Assembly: GCA_019636945.1 (NCBI GenBank)
Contig: JAHBWO010000004.1
Location: forward strand, 1-64,000
Length of the DNA: 64,000 bases
Direction: 5' to 3'
Source of the DNA: Nitrospira sp.
Lineage (GTDB): Bacteria; Nitrospirota; Nitrospiria; Nitrospirales; Nitrospiraceae
Shown: one piece after another, positions 8,515 through 17,020 of the stretch
Layout: each line of letters begins with the position of its first letter
Numbering within the stretch: the first letter of the stretch is position 1
The notes under the pieces: generated by a model
Databases searched by the model: none
Told to the model about the DNA's origin: nothing
Seen by the model: only the letters and a program-made list of their open reading frames with translations
Position numbers and translations under genes: made by a program

Positions 8515-8834
8515 CGCGTCGACCTCCCGGGGGCCAAAGGGGAGCCACCTCGTAACCGCTGGACCGCTTCCCGCGACAGTTCCAGCCGCATCGTCAAATC
8601 CCCAACCAAGGCCTTCAGCCGCACCAGTTCGTCGTCGCGACCATCGGCGGCCCGGCTCTTCAACCCAGCCTGGCCACTGGCCACGAACTGGTCCCGCCAC
8701 TCCGACACCGTCGCAGCGGTGATCCCCGCTTCACGGGAGACCAGATCGAGATCGTCGCCACGCAGCACGCGCAGCACCACGTCCATCTTCTTGCGCGAGG
8801 AAAACCGGCCCCGCTCTGCCTTTGATTTCGCCAT
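8511..8834 (-). CDS. IS3-family transposase orfA (helix-turn-helix)
   Basis: 107 residues from ATG 8834, which has GGGAGGTG just upstream; an in-frame start 15 bp earlier lacks this. Residues 10-50 form a helix-turn-helix (FSSRKKMDVVLRVLRGDDLD, then SREAGITAATVSEWRDQFV), followed by a leucine-zipper-like stretch (DDELVRLKALVGDLTMRLEL) for multimerisation. OrfA binds the inverted repeats. Its stop overlaps the orfB start by ATGA. Confidence 0.85.
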   Translation of the reverse strand: MAKSKAERGRFSSRKKMDVVLRVLRGDDLDLVSREAGITAATVSEWRDQFVASGQAGLKSRAADGRDDELVRLKALVGDLTMRLELSREAVQRLRGGSPLAPGRSTR

Positions 8835-8901
8835 GAACACCTCCCTCACTCAGGGGCAGTATGCCCCAATTGAGTGTCCAAGGAAATCGTGGGGCGGAGG
8901 A

Positions 8902-9735
8902 GGCAAGGCCAACCAGGCCTTGCTCTGCATGATTCTTGAGGTCTAACTTCAAGACTCGTTGAGGAGTTCCCTGAATAACCTCAATGGCAAATGTACAGTG
9001 CGGTGTTGGGTATATTTGAGGCGATGCGATTGCTCGCCACTCTCGCTCCTCGTGAAATCCTGGGTGTTTTGTGCATAAAATTCCAAACAGGAACATGTTG
9101 AATACCGCGCTCTTCACATGCTCACGCCCAAGATCTCTCAAGAAGCCGACATCATTAGAAATGTTTGTTGCGATCTGATTGAGTTGTTCTGCAACGGTTT
9201 CTGGCCTTTCGTACAATACAGGGCTTGAGAAGACTTGTAGAACCTGCGTGTTTCCGAACATAACGGAGCCATTGATAACCAACGCAACACCGGTACCGCA
9301 CTCGTATGCTCTCCACATCGAGAGCCGCCCATGTTGATCCTCTTCAGGTAGGTGCTGTGATACGCATGTGACGTAGGTGTCTTCAAAGATAATGGGCAGC
9401 CAGCCATTAAAGAGGTCTCTTACTTCGTCGGCCAGCCCTTGGAAGCAAGTATTAAGAGCTGCATTAAAGTTCTTGCCAGGTTCTGCTTTGTAAGCATTGT
9501 TGAGGCACTGAAATCCATACTGAACTTCGGAGTAGTCATTCATGACAGCTGTGTTTCGCAGCCAGATTTGTCTGCTCTTAAGGATCTTTGTCGCGGTGTC
9601 GGCAGTAGTGTAGTAGACAAAACGACAACCAGCAGATATGACCTCTCCTTTCTTGTGCTCAACATGCGGGAAAAATATCTGAGTGAGTCGATCTTGATCT
9701 TTGGGCGAGAGAGTCATTGGGGTGCTGCCATCCAT
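8902..9735 (-). pseudogene. DUF2971-like gene, 5' part interrupted by IS3 element
   Basis: About 278 codons are intact from ATG 9735 to the IS junction. Family features include FVYYTTADTATKILKSRQIW near residue 35, the MNDYSE segment near residue 64, and LSMWRAYECGTGVALVING near residue 140, followed by HEEREWRAI. These define DUF2971, a family often found in accessory islands and of unknown biochemical role. After the junction the frame runs into the IS and would add unrelated residues. With the fragment at 7309-7462 the ancestral protein was about 327 residues. Its GC content is lower than its surroundings, suggesting earlier horizontal acquisition. Confidence 0.75.
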
Positions 9736-10165
9736 ACGTAGGTACCGAGAAAGTTTTAATATAAAAGATGGTGTATTTTACTCTTTGAAGGCAACTATGG
9801 TCCATGAGGGCATTCTTAGCTCAAGAAGGTAAGAGATTGGATGCCGTTTCTGGTTTTCGGTTGTTATAGACAGGGGATCAGTGAGAGCACATTCTAGGAA
9901 GCTGCGAGGACGCCCGCAATACAACCGGTCAGCAACGTCGTCAATAGGCGGTCCAAGTAGATGGGGTCTGATCTCGAATCGTGCATGGTGCAGGAATACA
10001 GATCCAGTTTTGCCTTTCAACACCGTCAGTATCCGCCAGCCCCTCCCGTCTCACAGGCTCTGAAAGAATCAGTATGGCCCATCATGTGCCTGCCGTCATG
10101 CCAGGCTCGACGGCCACCTCCCACTCAGAACTCGCGATGCGGAGGCTCGGTCTGTTCAGGACACA
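9736..10165. other. 430-bp stretch holding only a gene remnant
   Basis: No intact gene is supported. The recognisable content is a fragment resembling the last codons of the nucleoside transporter at 12108-13430 (see 9894-9960). Other open frames here lack ribosome sites and known products. Confidence 0.5.
9894..9960 (-). pseudogene. Remnant of a NupC-type transporter 3' end
   Basis: Read on the minus strand, this segment encodes RLLTTLLTGCIAGVLAAS followed by TAG at 9896-9894. The intact transporter ends TTLLTGCIAGVLSSS and TAG. The two nucleotide stretches share long identical runs, such as CAATACAACCGGTCAGCAA. Nothing of the transporter upstream of these codons is visible, so it is a terminal fragment left by duplication, deletion or recombination. 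Confidence 0.6.
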
Positions 10166-11245
10166 CTACTCGCTGAGTAACTTGGCCAGTGCTGCGTAGT
10201 TCAGCGCTTTGAGCGACGCATTGAACCACGCATAATTCGGATCGGTCTTCGGCTGAGGACTGAGCCCCACCACGATCAAGTGAATGTGCTGGGGGTCGCG
10301 TTGCGCGTATGCCGGATCGACTTTTGCGAGTGGTTTGCCCGCCGGATCGTCGACGCGGATGACTTTGTCGGGCGTCACCGAGTTGCTGATGGTGCCCGGA
10401 ATGGCGAGTTGCGCGGGTATGAATGAGGCACGGTACATATCGAAGGCGTTGCGCTGCTGCGTCGTCCATTGCGCAGCTTTAGCTGACTGGCGTGTGCTAT
10501 CGGCTCGCATTTTCTTGAGCGAGGCGAGCAGCTGCGTGCGCGTCTTCTCCGCGTCTGCCGCATTGATCTTTTTCATGTCGCGATAGATCTCTTCGATCTT
10601 CGCTTCCGTGAGTTCGTTGCCGTTCTGTTGTATAGAAGCCTGGTACTCCTCCTCCTTTTTCTTGAGTTCACGCTCGCGCCAGTCCAACATGTCGGCAATC
10701 GTGACCGGCACCCACGGCTCATAACCTGCACGGCTCATCAATAGGCGTGGATTGTCCTTGTTGCCACCCCCGGCATAAATAGGAAATCCGGCGGTGTTGC
10801 CTAATGGCACAGGCATTCCACTGGCCCTCAGTTCGGCATCTCCCAGGTGTCCGCCGAACATGGCTTCTGGTTCGTTGATGAAGATGGCAATCGTCCCATC
10901 CGAGAGCCCGCCGCCGCGATCCGCAAACTTGCTGACCTTGCAGCCGCCCTCGAGCCAGGCTTTCTGGTTGTACGCCGTGGTCACGACGGAGGCAGATTGT
11001 CGGTCCCAGCCACCATAGTCGATCGTGGTGCGGATCCGCACCGGTTTGTTGCCCTGCATGAAGACTGTGTTCTTGTGGACAATGGCGGCTACCGCACGTG
11101 CGGCACGTTGGAGCTCCGTAGCGCCAGGCTGCTTCTGGTCGAAGCCTTCTTCGCGTGGGGGTACGATGCAGTCCAGTTGCGCTTGTGCGAACGTAGGCAC
11201 GGTCAGTGCGATCAGTGTCATGACTGCCACGAGCTTCATGCTCAT
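10166..11245 (-). CDS. Secreted protein of unknown function
   Basis: About 359 residues from ATG 11245 (MSMKLVAVMTLIALTVPTFA), a clear signal peptide ending AQA; the longer frame to 11293 would precede it with polar residues. The mature protein has two cysteines (LDCIVPP near residue 24, GGCKVSKF near 120) and a central charged helical segment (DWRERELKKKEEEYQASIQQ, then IEEIYRDMKKINAADAEKTR) likely to be a coiled coil. No catalytic motif or family is recognised. The next gene upstream on the same strand starts 64 bp away, so they may be co-transcribed. Confidence 0.6.
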   Translation of the reverse strand: MSMKLVAVMTLIALTVPTFAQAQLDCIVPPREEGFDQKQPGATELQRAARAVAAIVHKNTVFMQGNKPVRIRTTIDYGGWDRQSASVVTTAYNQKAWLEGGCKVSKFADRGGGLSDGTIAIFINEPEAMFGGHLGDAELRASGMPVPLGNTAGFPIYAGGGNKDNPRLLMSRAGYEPWVPVTIADMLDWRERELKKKEEEYQASIQQNGNELTEAKIEEIYRDMKKINAADAEKTRTQLLASLKKMRADSTRQSAKAAQWTTQQRNAFDMYRASFIPAQLAIPGTISNSVTPDKVIRVDDPAGKPLAKVDPAYAQRDPQHIHLIVVGLSPQPKTDPNYAWFNASLKALNYAALAKLLSE

Positions 11246-11308
11246 CGTTGATCTCCGTTTGGTTAACACTCTGGCAAAATGTGAGATGAACAAAGCGATC
11301 CGGTTCTG

Positions 11309-11701
11309 TTAGTGGCCTCCCGCCGCTCCTTGCCACAGTATGTCATACCCCAGCTCTTTGGTCTCGGAGCACATGGTCGCCAGTTTTGCGAACTTCTTCT
11401 TGAAGCCGTCGTCCGCATGGGAGTGTTCGTGCGCGTCGAACGAGCGCCAATAGGTGACGATGACATAGTGGTTGTCGGCGGTGCTGGATGTTGAGAGCGA
11501 ACCCTCGGTTGACGCGAAGCCGGAGAACTTGAACACTTGTCCGGGGATGAATCCGCTTTTCTCCCCTCCGTAGGTCACTTTGACCACAGCACATAGTTCT
11601 ACAACCACCATTTCCACCTCCTCAAAGGTGACGCCGGGTTTGAGTGTAACGGTGTTGAACAGCATTTTAGCCCCAAATGGAACGGTGATGGGTCCGAACA
11701 T
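11309..11701 (-). CDS. Small protein resembling dimeric alpha/beta-barrel (monooxygenase-like) domains
   Basis: 130 residues from ATG 11701, chosen because AGGAGGG lies five bases upstream; a GTG two codons earlier is less well placed. The middle reads DNHYVIVTYWRSFDAHEHSH, followed by FKKKFAKLATMCSETKELGY, a strand followed by an aromatic pair and a helix, as in antibiotic-biosynthesis-monooxygenase-like domains (ferredoxin-like fold). The N-terminal LKPGVTFEEVEMVVVELCAV resembles the first strand-helix unit. No catalytic residues can be assigned. Co-directional with the secreted protein downstream. Confidence 0.5.
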   Translation of the reverse strand: MFGPITVPFGAKMLFNTVTLKPGVTFEEVEMVVVELCAVVKVTYGGEKSGFIPGQVFKFSGFASTEGSLSTSSTADNHYVIVTYWRSFDAHEHSHADDGFKKKFAKLATMCSETKELGYDILWQGAAGGH

Positions 11702-12107
11702 AGACACCCTCCTGGGTTTCTCATCCTGAAAAAAGTATGACGGTAGAAGCAGTCCTGTATGACTCGACGAGCCGTGTAGATGGTCTATTGTTTAGGAGAT
11801 TGCGTCAACAAAAGCATCCCAGGCAACCGTACGACGGTTGGGATGAATCGGTTGTCAGAAAAGAGTAGGGTCAAATCATGAATCGTGCACGTTCTCTGTT
11901 TCTGCAGGCTGCGGAAAAACTCCTTTTTTACCCCATGTCGCCGTCACGGATATTGAGCTGCGAGAGGACGTTGAGTATTCATGCAGGATGCGCAAAAAGG
12001 CCGTCCAGCAAGGCCGCAGCGAGCGAAGAGGCGAATCGTACTCTGGGCCGTACGTTGAGCCTCTGAGCGATGCGAGAACGCCGGTGGCGGTCTTTTTCCG
12101 CATCCTG
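11702..12107. other. Intergenic stretch ending in an inverted-repeat element
   Basis: No gene supported. A small hairpin (CAACCGT-ACG-ACGGTTG) lies at 11824-11840. The right-hand third is an element bounded by inverted repeats, described separately at 11983-12108. Confidence 0.5.
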
Positions 12108-12108
12108 C
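11983..12108. repeat. 126-bp element bounded by 23-bp imperfect inverted repeats
   Basis: The left end begins GCAGGATGCGCAAAAAGG and the right end, read inward from 12108, begins GCAGGATGCGGAAAAAGA; about 20 of 23 bases agree. The core is GC-rich and non-coding. The right end touches the stop codon of the nucleoside transporter, so on that transcript the repeat would fold into a long terminal stem. This organisation suits a REP/MITE-like extragenic element. A second copy was not found in this window. Confidence 0.6.
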
Positions 12109-13430
12109 TAGGAAGAGGAGAGGACTCCGGCAATACAACCGGTCAGCAATGTCGTCAAAAAGGCGGTCCAGAGAGCCCGCAGGCCAAGGAGCGAGATATC
12201 CTTTGCCCGATGCGGGACCAATGCGGAGATACCGCCGACAAAGATGCCCATGCTCGCCACATGAACGAATCCGCAGAGGGCATAGGTCATCGCCGTGAGG
12301 GACCGTGGAGAGAGAGGCGGCGGAGACGCGGATTGCACGGCGGCCAACTTGAAATAGGCGGCGACTTCCGTCTCGATAAACCGAGACCCCAACAAGTCCG
12401 CACCGATCTGCCATTCCTCAGGACGGAGGCCAAGGAGAACGGCGAACGGCCAGGTCAGCCAGGCCAGGATCCTGGTGACGGAGAGCGGCGTTCCATTCAT
12501 CGCCGGAAGCTGTCCTAGTGCCAAATCGACCAACGCTTCCAATCCAAGAAACACAATGAGTAGCGCAGCAATGCCGACGGCCATTTTCATTCCCTGTCCG
12601 GCGCCATCGATCAACGCGACGATAAAGTTGGAAGGCGGCGGGCTCGCATGATCGTCGGATGTAGTCGAGGTGTCCCTGTCTGTGGGGTCTGAGGGGACAC
12701 CGCCGAGCGTCATGGGCTGTCCATCTTCGGGCCAGGTCAGTTTGCTGATGAGCACCGCACAAGGAATCGAAATGATGGATGCGGAAATCAAATGCCCGGC
12801 GATCTGAGGCACCGTCTGTTGCAGCGCCGATACGTAGATCCCCATGACGGTGCTCGCTACGGTCGCCATCATGCACGTCAGCACCAAGAGCAGTTCCGAC
12901 TGGGTCATGGCTGCGAGGTAGGGACGGACAATCAAGCCTGCCTCGATCCCGACGAAGATATTCGCGGCGCCGGAGAGCGACTCAGCTCCCGATAAGCCCA
13001 TCGTCCGGTAAAAGAGCTGGGCAAACACCCTCACGATCGCTTGCATCGCGCCTACATAGTAGAGACCCGACATCAAGGCGGCGAAGAACACGACGGCCGG
13101 CAGCACTTGTGCCGCCAAGATAAACCCGATCGAGACTGTTCCATCCGGCAACGTCTGGCCGGGGCCAAGTGCGAGGGGTCCAAGCAGAAACACCGTGCCT
13201 TTTTGCGAGGCGGTGAGGACGGCAACCACCAGATCGTTGATCATACTCCAGAGCCAGCGGGAGCCCGGAAACCAAAAGGACACGACACCGAGTCCCCAGG
13301 CCAATGCTGCGCTACCCCCAATGGTCGTCCAGTTTAGCCGAGTGCGCTTCCCTGTTAACCAAGCCAGCCATGCGATCGAGATGAAACCGATGCCCGCAAT
13401 AAGGCGATAGGGCCATTCCTCCACCGTCAT
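12108..13430 (-). CDS. NupC-type concentrative nucleoside transporter
   Basis: About 440 residues from ATG 13430, which follows AAGGAGGAG; the frame extends to 13487 without a ribosome site. Multiple hydrophobic helices and family blocks are visible: FILAAQVLPAVVFFAALMSG near residue 125, GAESLSGAANIFVGIEAGLI near 175, and CMMATVASTVMGIYVSAL near 215, ending with TTLLTGCIAGVLSSS. CNT transporters import nucleosides with Na+ or H+ across the inner membrane. The gene ends at the inverted-repeat element. A Ser/Thr/Asp-rich loop near residue 260 is unusual in length. Confidence 0.82.
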   Translation of the reverse strand: MTVEEWPYRLIAGIGFISIAWLAWLTGKRTRLNWTTIGGSAALAWGLGVVSFWFPGSRWLWSMINDLVVAVLTASQKGTVFLLGPLALGPGQTLPDGTVSIGFILAAQVLPAVVFFAALMSGLYYVGAMQAIVRVFAQLFYRTMGLSGAESLSGAANIFVGIEAGLIVRPYLAAMTQSELLLVLTCMMATVASTVMGIYVSALQQTVPQIAGHLISASIISIPCAVLISKLTWPEDGQPMTLGGVPSDPTDRDTSTTSDDHASPPPSNFIVALIDGAGQGMKMAVGIAALLIVFLGLEALVDLALGQLPAMNGTPLSVTRILAWLTWPFAVLLGLRPEEWQIGADLLGSRFIETEVAAYFKLAAVQSASPPPLSPRSLTAMTYALCGFVHVASMGIFVGGISALVPHRAKDISLLGLRALWTAFLTTLLTGCIAGVLSSS

Positions 13431-13703
13431 CTCCTCCTTCTGATGAAAGCCCGGCGGGAGGCTACGCTGGGAGCCGGTTGCCGTCAAGAGAAAATGTGGT
13501 GTGCGATCTACGCTTCTTCAGCTGAGACCATTCAGACTGGTGCGAGGAGCCTCCCAGGCTCCGCTGCTCTCCCATATGGGTGGTTACGCCCCCTACGGAT
13601 GCGGGATTGGTTCTCGGCTCCGCGAGGGCAATATGGAAGCCTAATGCAAGGGCTTATGAGTCAACACCCTGTTCAAATTCACTCGTACTGGAAGGAGAGG
13701 ACA

Positions 13704-13964
13704 ATGGGTATGTTCAGGCACACCCAAGCAGGTCATGGACTGTATGCCGGCTACAAAGGTGTTCTCGCATTCGGAGTTGTGTTGTGGCTGATGCTGTTAC
13801 TGATCGGCTGTTCCGCATCACGGAAAGAATACGTGGTGGACTATGCTCGTGGGAACGACCAGACCGCTCAAGGCTCACGCGAGCGCCCCTGTCAGACGGA
13901 GGGACACTGCCGGCTGCTCGCTGAGCGCGACGGGGTGCGGTCGTATTGGATGGTCTATCAATGA
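13704..13964 (+). CDS. Small putative lipoprotein
   Basis: 86 residues from ATG 13704, preceded by GGAGAGG. Residues 21-38 form a hydrophobic segment ending LMLLLIGCSAS, a lipobox-like site with Cys at about 38. The mature part has two cysteines (RPCQTEGHCRLL). No family recognised; the conserved cysteine pair could form a disulfide in the periplasm. A hairpin without a T-tract lies just beyond its stop (13988-14009). Confidence 0.5.
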   Translation: MGMFRHTQAGHGLYAGYKGVLAFGVVLWLMLLLIGCSASRKEYVVDYARGNDQTAQGSRERPCQTEGHCRLLAERDGVRSYWMVYQ

Positions 13965-13987
13965 TGGTCGCAACGGTTTTGCCAGGC

Positions 13988-14009
13988 AGCATGAAGAACT
14001 CTTCATGCT
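13988..14009 (+). terminator. 9-bp perfect hairpin downstream of small lipoprotein gene
   Basis: AGCATGAAG pairs with CTTCATGCT across a 4-base loop, 24 bp after the lipoprotein stop. There is no run of T after it, so it is a weak terminator or an RNA-stabilising stem. Confidence 0.3.
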
Positions 14010-14079
14010 CTCATCATCGAGGCTTCATCTTGGAGGTGTATAAGTGACTCAGGTAACACACGAAAAGGGGTGACACATC

Positions 14080-14160
14080 ATGCTTTCCTTCATCGAAGCC
14101 TACGTATTCGTCGCTATATTCGGAATGCTCTACGGAATGTTGCAACTTGCCAGTCGTTGA
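14080..14160 (+). CDS. Possible 26-residue membrane peptide
   Basis: ATG 14080 follows AGGGGTG. The peptide (MLSFIEAYVFVAIFGMLYGM, then LQLASR) is one hydrophobic helix with a short polar tail, as in small membrane regulators. It lies between the small lipoprotein and a convergent MarR gene. Too short for confident recognition. Confidence 0.3.
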   Translation: MLSFIEAYVFVAIFGMLYGMLQLASR

Positions 14161-14289
14161 GGTTTTCGACTCCCGAGAGCGAGAGGCGTCAATCATCTAC
14201 AAAGGCGTGGTGACTTCACCGTCCGTTGCCAGGTGGGCGCGCCACGTAGATAGAGCCGGAATAGCCGGCGGTCTGTAAATCAGATTGAG

Positions 14290-14751
14290 CTATGACGCTA
14301 TTGTGGTGAGTGGGAGTCGTGCATTGAGTTGCTTGTGGAGCAGCCAGGCCAGTATGTGGCCTTTCGGGGTCAGGGCGAGCAGCACTGACCGATCGTCTTC
14401 CGGCGAACGCTGTTTGGTAATCCATCCCTTGTGGTGTAAACCACGAACCAGCTGCCTCATCGTTGAGCCAACGACACCAAACACTCCGGCACAGTGCTGA
14501 ATAGAACAGTCGGGATTTCGCTGAAGATAGAGCACGGCACGGGCCTGAGCAGGAGTGATTCCAAGGTCAGATAGTTCCTCTTGATAGGCATTCAACCATC
14601 TCAGACACAGTCGCCATTCTGCTGAAGTCGTAGACCGTGATTCTCGGAGCAGCCGTACAAGTCTCATAGCGGTATGCTGCCTCAGGATTTCAAGCCTGAC
14701 TACTGATTCTGCAATTCCTGCTGTCTCAATTGGATGACCTGGAACGGGCAA
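14290..14751 (-). CDS. MarR-family transcriptional regulator
   Basis: About 153 residues. Residues 75-130 have the winged-helix pattern: LGITPAQARAVLYLQRNPDC, then a recognition helix (VVGSTMRQLVRGLHHKGWI), then the wing SPEDDRSVLLALTPKG. MarR proteins are dimeric repressors released by small ligands. The start is uncertain; several in-frame starts lie between 14751 and 14660. It sits divergently 170 bp from the dicarboxylate symporter, a likely target, though no operator is evident. Confidence 0.7.
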   Translation of the reverse strand: MPVPGHPIETAGIAESVVRLEILRQHTAMRLVRLLRESRSTTSAEWRLCLRWLNAYQEELSDLGITPAQARAVLYLQRNPDCSIQHCAGVFGVVGSTMRQLVRGLHHKGWITKQRSPEDDRSVLLALTPKGHILAWLLHKQLNARLPLTTIAS

Positions 14752-14921
14752 TGTTGAGGCGGATCTATGGCGCAGGATCGTTTCAGCATATTCATTAGCC
14801 GTGCCGTATCTTTCTCACTCGTTCCCACTCAGATCTGCTACGATCCACTACCGCGCAGTCTCAGATACCTGAGTCTGTTGTAATCAGGTTTGTCTTGTTC
14901 AGCGGGGATACAACGGTAGCA

Positions 14922-16184
14922 ATGTCACAACTGATGGACGAGCAAGCCTCCGAAAACCAGATGCTTACTCCGCCAAGCAGAGGTCCGATCGAGCGGTGGC
15001 AGAATATCCCTCTCTATGGGCGCATCGTCATCGCCTTGGTGCTCGGTGTCATTACCGGGTTGTTGCTTGAGAGCCATGCCGCATCGCTTGCCGTGCCGGG
15101 GAAGCTCGTGTTGCGTCTGCTCGGTGCACTTGCGCCGGCGTTGATTCTCGCGGCGATCGTGCACACGTTCATGACGACACAGCTGGGCGGGCCGCTCGCA
15201 GTGCGGCTTCCACGGTTGTTGCTGCTGAATACGCTGGTCGCGATTACGGTAGGGTTAACTGTCGCGAATGTGATTCAGCCAGGGCAGGGGGCGGGACTCG
15301 CACCGCCGGCTTCACATGACGAAACCGCCAGAAGCGCCGATCCGCTCGCCCTTTTTCTGGAAAATGTGCCCAAGAGTCTGCTTGGTCCGCTCGGTGATGA
15401 CGGCAAGGTGATAGGTGTGATCTTCGTTGCCGTGGCCTTTGGTATGGCACTCCGCCAGGAGCGGGCACGCCCTCTTGGAACCGTAGGCCATCTTGTTGAA
15501 CTCTTCTTGGACGCACTGATCAAGATTTTGCATTGGATCATCGCGGTCGTGCCGCTGGCGGTCTTTGGCATTGTGGCCAGCATCGTGGGAACGGAAGGTT
15601 TTGTGCAATTCAAGGCGCTGGGGATGTTTGTCGTAAGTGTCCTGATCGCCCTTGGGATCCAGACGGTCTATTACCTTGCCCGCATCCGGTTCGGTTCGTG
15701 GGTATCTCCCTGGCAGTTGCTGCGTGGTGGACGCGACGCGCTAGTGATGGCTTTCTCGACGGCGAGTTCCACCGCCACCATGCCGGTGACCTATGCTTCC
15801 CTAAAGGAAAAAGTGGGATTGCGCGAGCAGTCGGCCAGTATGGGAGCATTGGTCGGGGCAAATTTCAATAACGACGGCACGGCGTTGTACGAGGCGATGG
15901 CGGCCCTGTTCGTTGCTCAAATGATCGGGATGGACCTGAGTATTCAGCAGCAACTGATGGTGGTGCTGACGAGCATCATCGCTTCCGTCGGTGCCGCCGG
16001 CATTCCTGAAGCAGGCTTGGTGACGATGACGATGGTCTTTACTGCCGTAGGGTTACCCGTGCAATACATTCCTGTCCTATTGACCGTGGATTGGTTTCTT
16101 GATCGCTGTCGCACGGCGATCAACGTCATGGGCGATATGAACGTCAGTTGTCTCTTGGATGGGAAGCAGCAGGACAAGACGTAG
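14922..16184 (+). CDS. Dicarboxylate/amino acid:cation symporter (DAACS family)
   Basis: About 420 residues from ATG 14922. The serine-rich re-entrant loop reads AFSTASSTATMPVTYASLKE near residue 285. The helix 7-8 region has GANFNNDGTALYEAMAALFV and ASVGAAGIPEAGLVTMTMV, and the end has DRCRTAINVMGDMN, all hallmarks of GltP/DctA-type sodium- or proton-coupled carriers of glutamate, aspartate or C4-dicarboxylates. It is an inner-membrane protein with eight helices and two hairpins. The exact substrate is unresolved. Confidence 0.85.
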   Translation: MSQLMDEQASENQMLTPPSRGPIERWQNIPLYGRIVIALVLGVITGLLLESHAASLAVPGKLVLRLLGALAPALILAAIVHTFMTTQLGGPLAVRLPRLLLLNTLVAITVGLTVANVIQPGQGAGLAPPASHDETARSADPLALFLENVPKSLLGPLGDDGKVIGVIFVAVAFGMALRQERARPLGTVGHLVELFLDALIKILHWIIAVVPLAVFGIVASIVGTEGFVQFKALGMFVVSVLIALGIQTVYYLARIRFGSWVSPWQLLRGGRDALVMAFSTASSTATMPVTYASLKEKVGLREQSASMGALVGANFNNDGTALYEAMAALFVAQMIGMDLSIQQQLMVVLTSIIASVGAAGIPEAGLVTMTMVFTAVGLPVQYIPVLLTVDWFLDRCRTAINVMGDMNVSCLLDGKQQDKT

Positions 16185-16279
16185 CCGCCTTCGGAGATAT
16201 CAGTGAGATGTCTCGACAGGTCTGTCCTGGGTCAATCGAATGGCTCAATACGAATTGTTCGTGCAGCTTGTCGATACTG

Positions 16280-16831
16280 TTACTCTTTAGCAAGCTTTTG
16301 TTTATGTTGGTGCGTCAGGGTAGCTCTCAGTTTATCTTCCTGCTCCTTGCTGAGTGATGTTTTAAGGATCGTGCCTTCATAGCGGGAGAAACCCGTCAAC
16401 AGCTTGTCTTGGTCAACATTCCTGATCAGCAGAAAAATCGCGGAAGTGCCTCGCTGGATCGTGCTACCCAAATCCTTGATGAACTGATCGGGAATCCCGT
16501 AGTCGCTTAAGAGGCCAAACTCACTGGCTCCCACGGAGACCGCTCCTCCACTGGCTCCGCCTGCGAGGCTTCCCAACAGGCCTGCTAGGGGGTTAAAGAA
16601 CAACAAACCGATCAACCCGCCCCATAACATGCCCAGCGCGACGCCATGTTGGGTGGCGCCTCCGAACACGTCAACGCACTGTTTCAGATGGACCTTGCCA
16701 TCCATGTCACGGATGACGATGACGGCATCTTCCAGGTCGAGGATATAATTCGATTCCATGGCGCGCAGTTCGTTGAGCACGCGATCGGCCGTGCTGGAGT
16801 CCTTAAACGCGATACAAACCAGTTCACTCAT
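16280..16831 (-). CDS. DUF1269-family membrane protein
   Basis: 183 residues from ATG 16831, preceded by AAGGAGAACATC. The N-terminal half (VCIAFKDSSTADRVLNELRA, then YILDLEDAVIVIRDMDGKVH) and the glycine-rich hydrophobic stretch at residues 70-105 (GVALGMLWGGLIGLLFFNPL) define DUF1269. The C-terminal half has AIFLLIRNVDQDKLL. A membrane-associated or stress-linked role is often suggested; function is unknown. It is convergent with the symporter. Confidence 0.75.
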   Translation of the reverse strand: MSELVCIAFKDSSTADRVLNELRAMESNYILDLEDAVIVIRDMDGKVHLKQCVDVFGGATQHGVALGMLWGGLIGLLFFNPLAGLLGSLAGGASGGAVSVGASEFGLLSDYGIPDQFIKDLGSTIQRGTSAIFLLIRNVDQDKLLTGFSRYEGTILKTSLSKEQEDKLRATLTHQHKQKLAKE

Positions 16832-17020
16832 GATGTTCTCCTTGGAACGGACAGATGTCGTCAATTCGTTGGTTGGATCTTAGATAGCAGTAGGATTGTC
16901 CTCAGTGCAAGATGGCAGTGCCAACCGACTGATGAGTCGCTCTGTATCTACGCTCGCGCCTCTTGTTTTTCAGCGTTGCGTTCCCTTACTCTCAGCGGTT
17001 CCGGATTGAATAGGCGGACT

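Larger units (their letters stand above)
7463..8901 (-). mobile_element. IS3-family insertion sequence, about 1439 bp
   Basis: The element carries overlapping orfA and orfB on the minus strand and imperfect terminal inverted repeats. The left end begins TGTACCGCTCCCGATTTC and continues into TTGGACAC; the right end, read inward, begins TCCTCCGCCCCACGATTTCC and continues into TTGGACAC. GGCA is duplicated at both flanks. Size, two-ORF layout, DDE transposase and short target duplication fit IS3. Ends were placed by target-gene reconstruction, so a one- or two-base uncertainty remains. Its GC-rich composition (GCGCC-rich codons) differs from the interrupted gene, as expected of a recent arrival. 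Confidence 0.8.

Noticed and set aside
7612..8946. 444-codon plus-strand frame across the IS element
   Set aside because: Antisense to the transposase genes, with composition set by the GC-rich IS; no family features.
9778..10023. 81-codon minus-strand frame
   Set aside because: It reads the transporter remnant in the wrong frame; the real homology is in another frame ending at 9894.
13431..13703. Possible riboswitch in the leader of the nucleoside transporter
   Set aside because: A GGAGCCT-CCC-AGGCTCC hairpin and a CTGAGA string recall TPP or cobalamin switches, but the conserved cores could not be matched.
16646..17020. Extended N-terminus for CcmA
   Set aside because: The extension overlaps the divergent DUF1269 gene; standard CcmA length begins at 17021.
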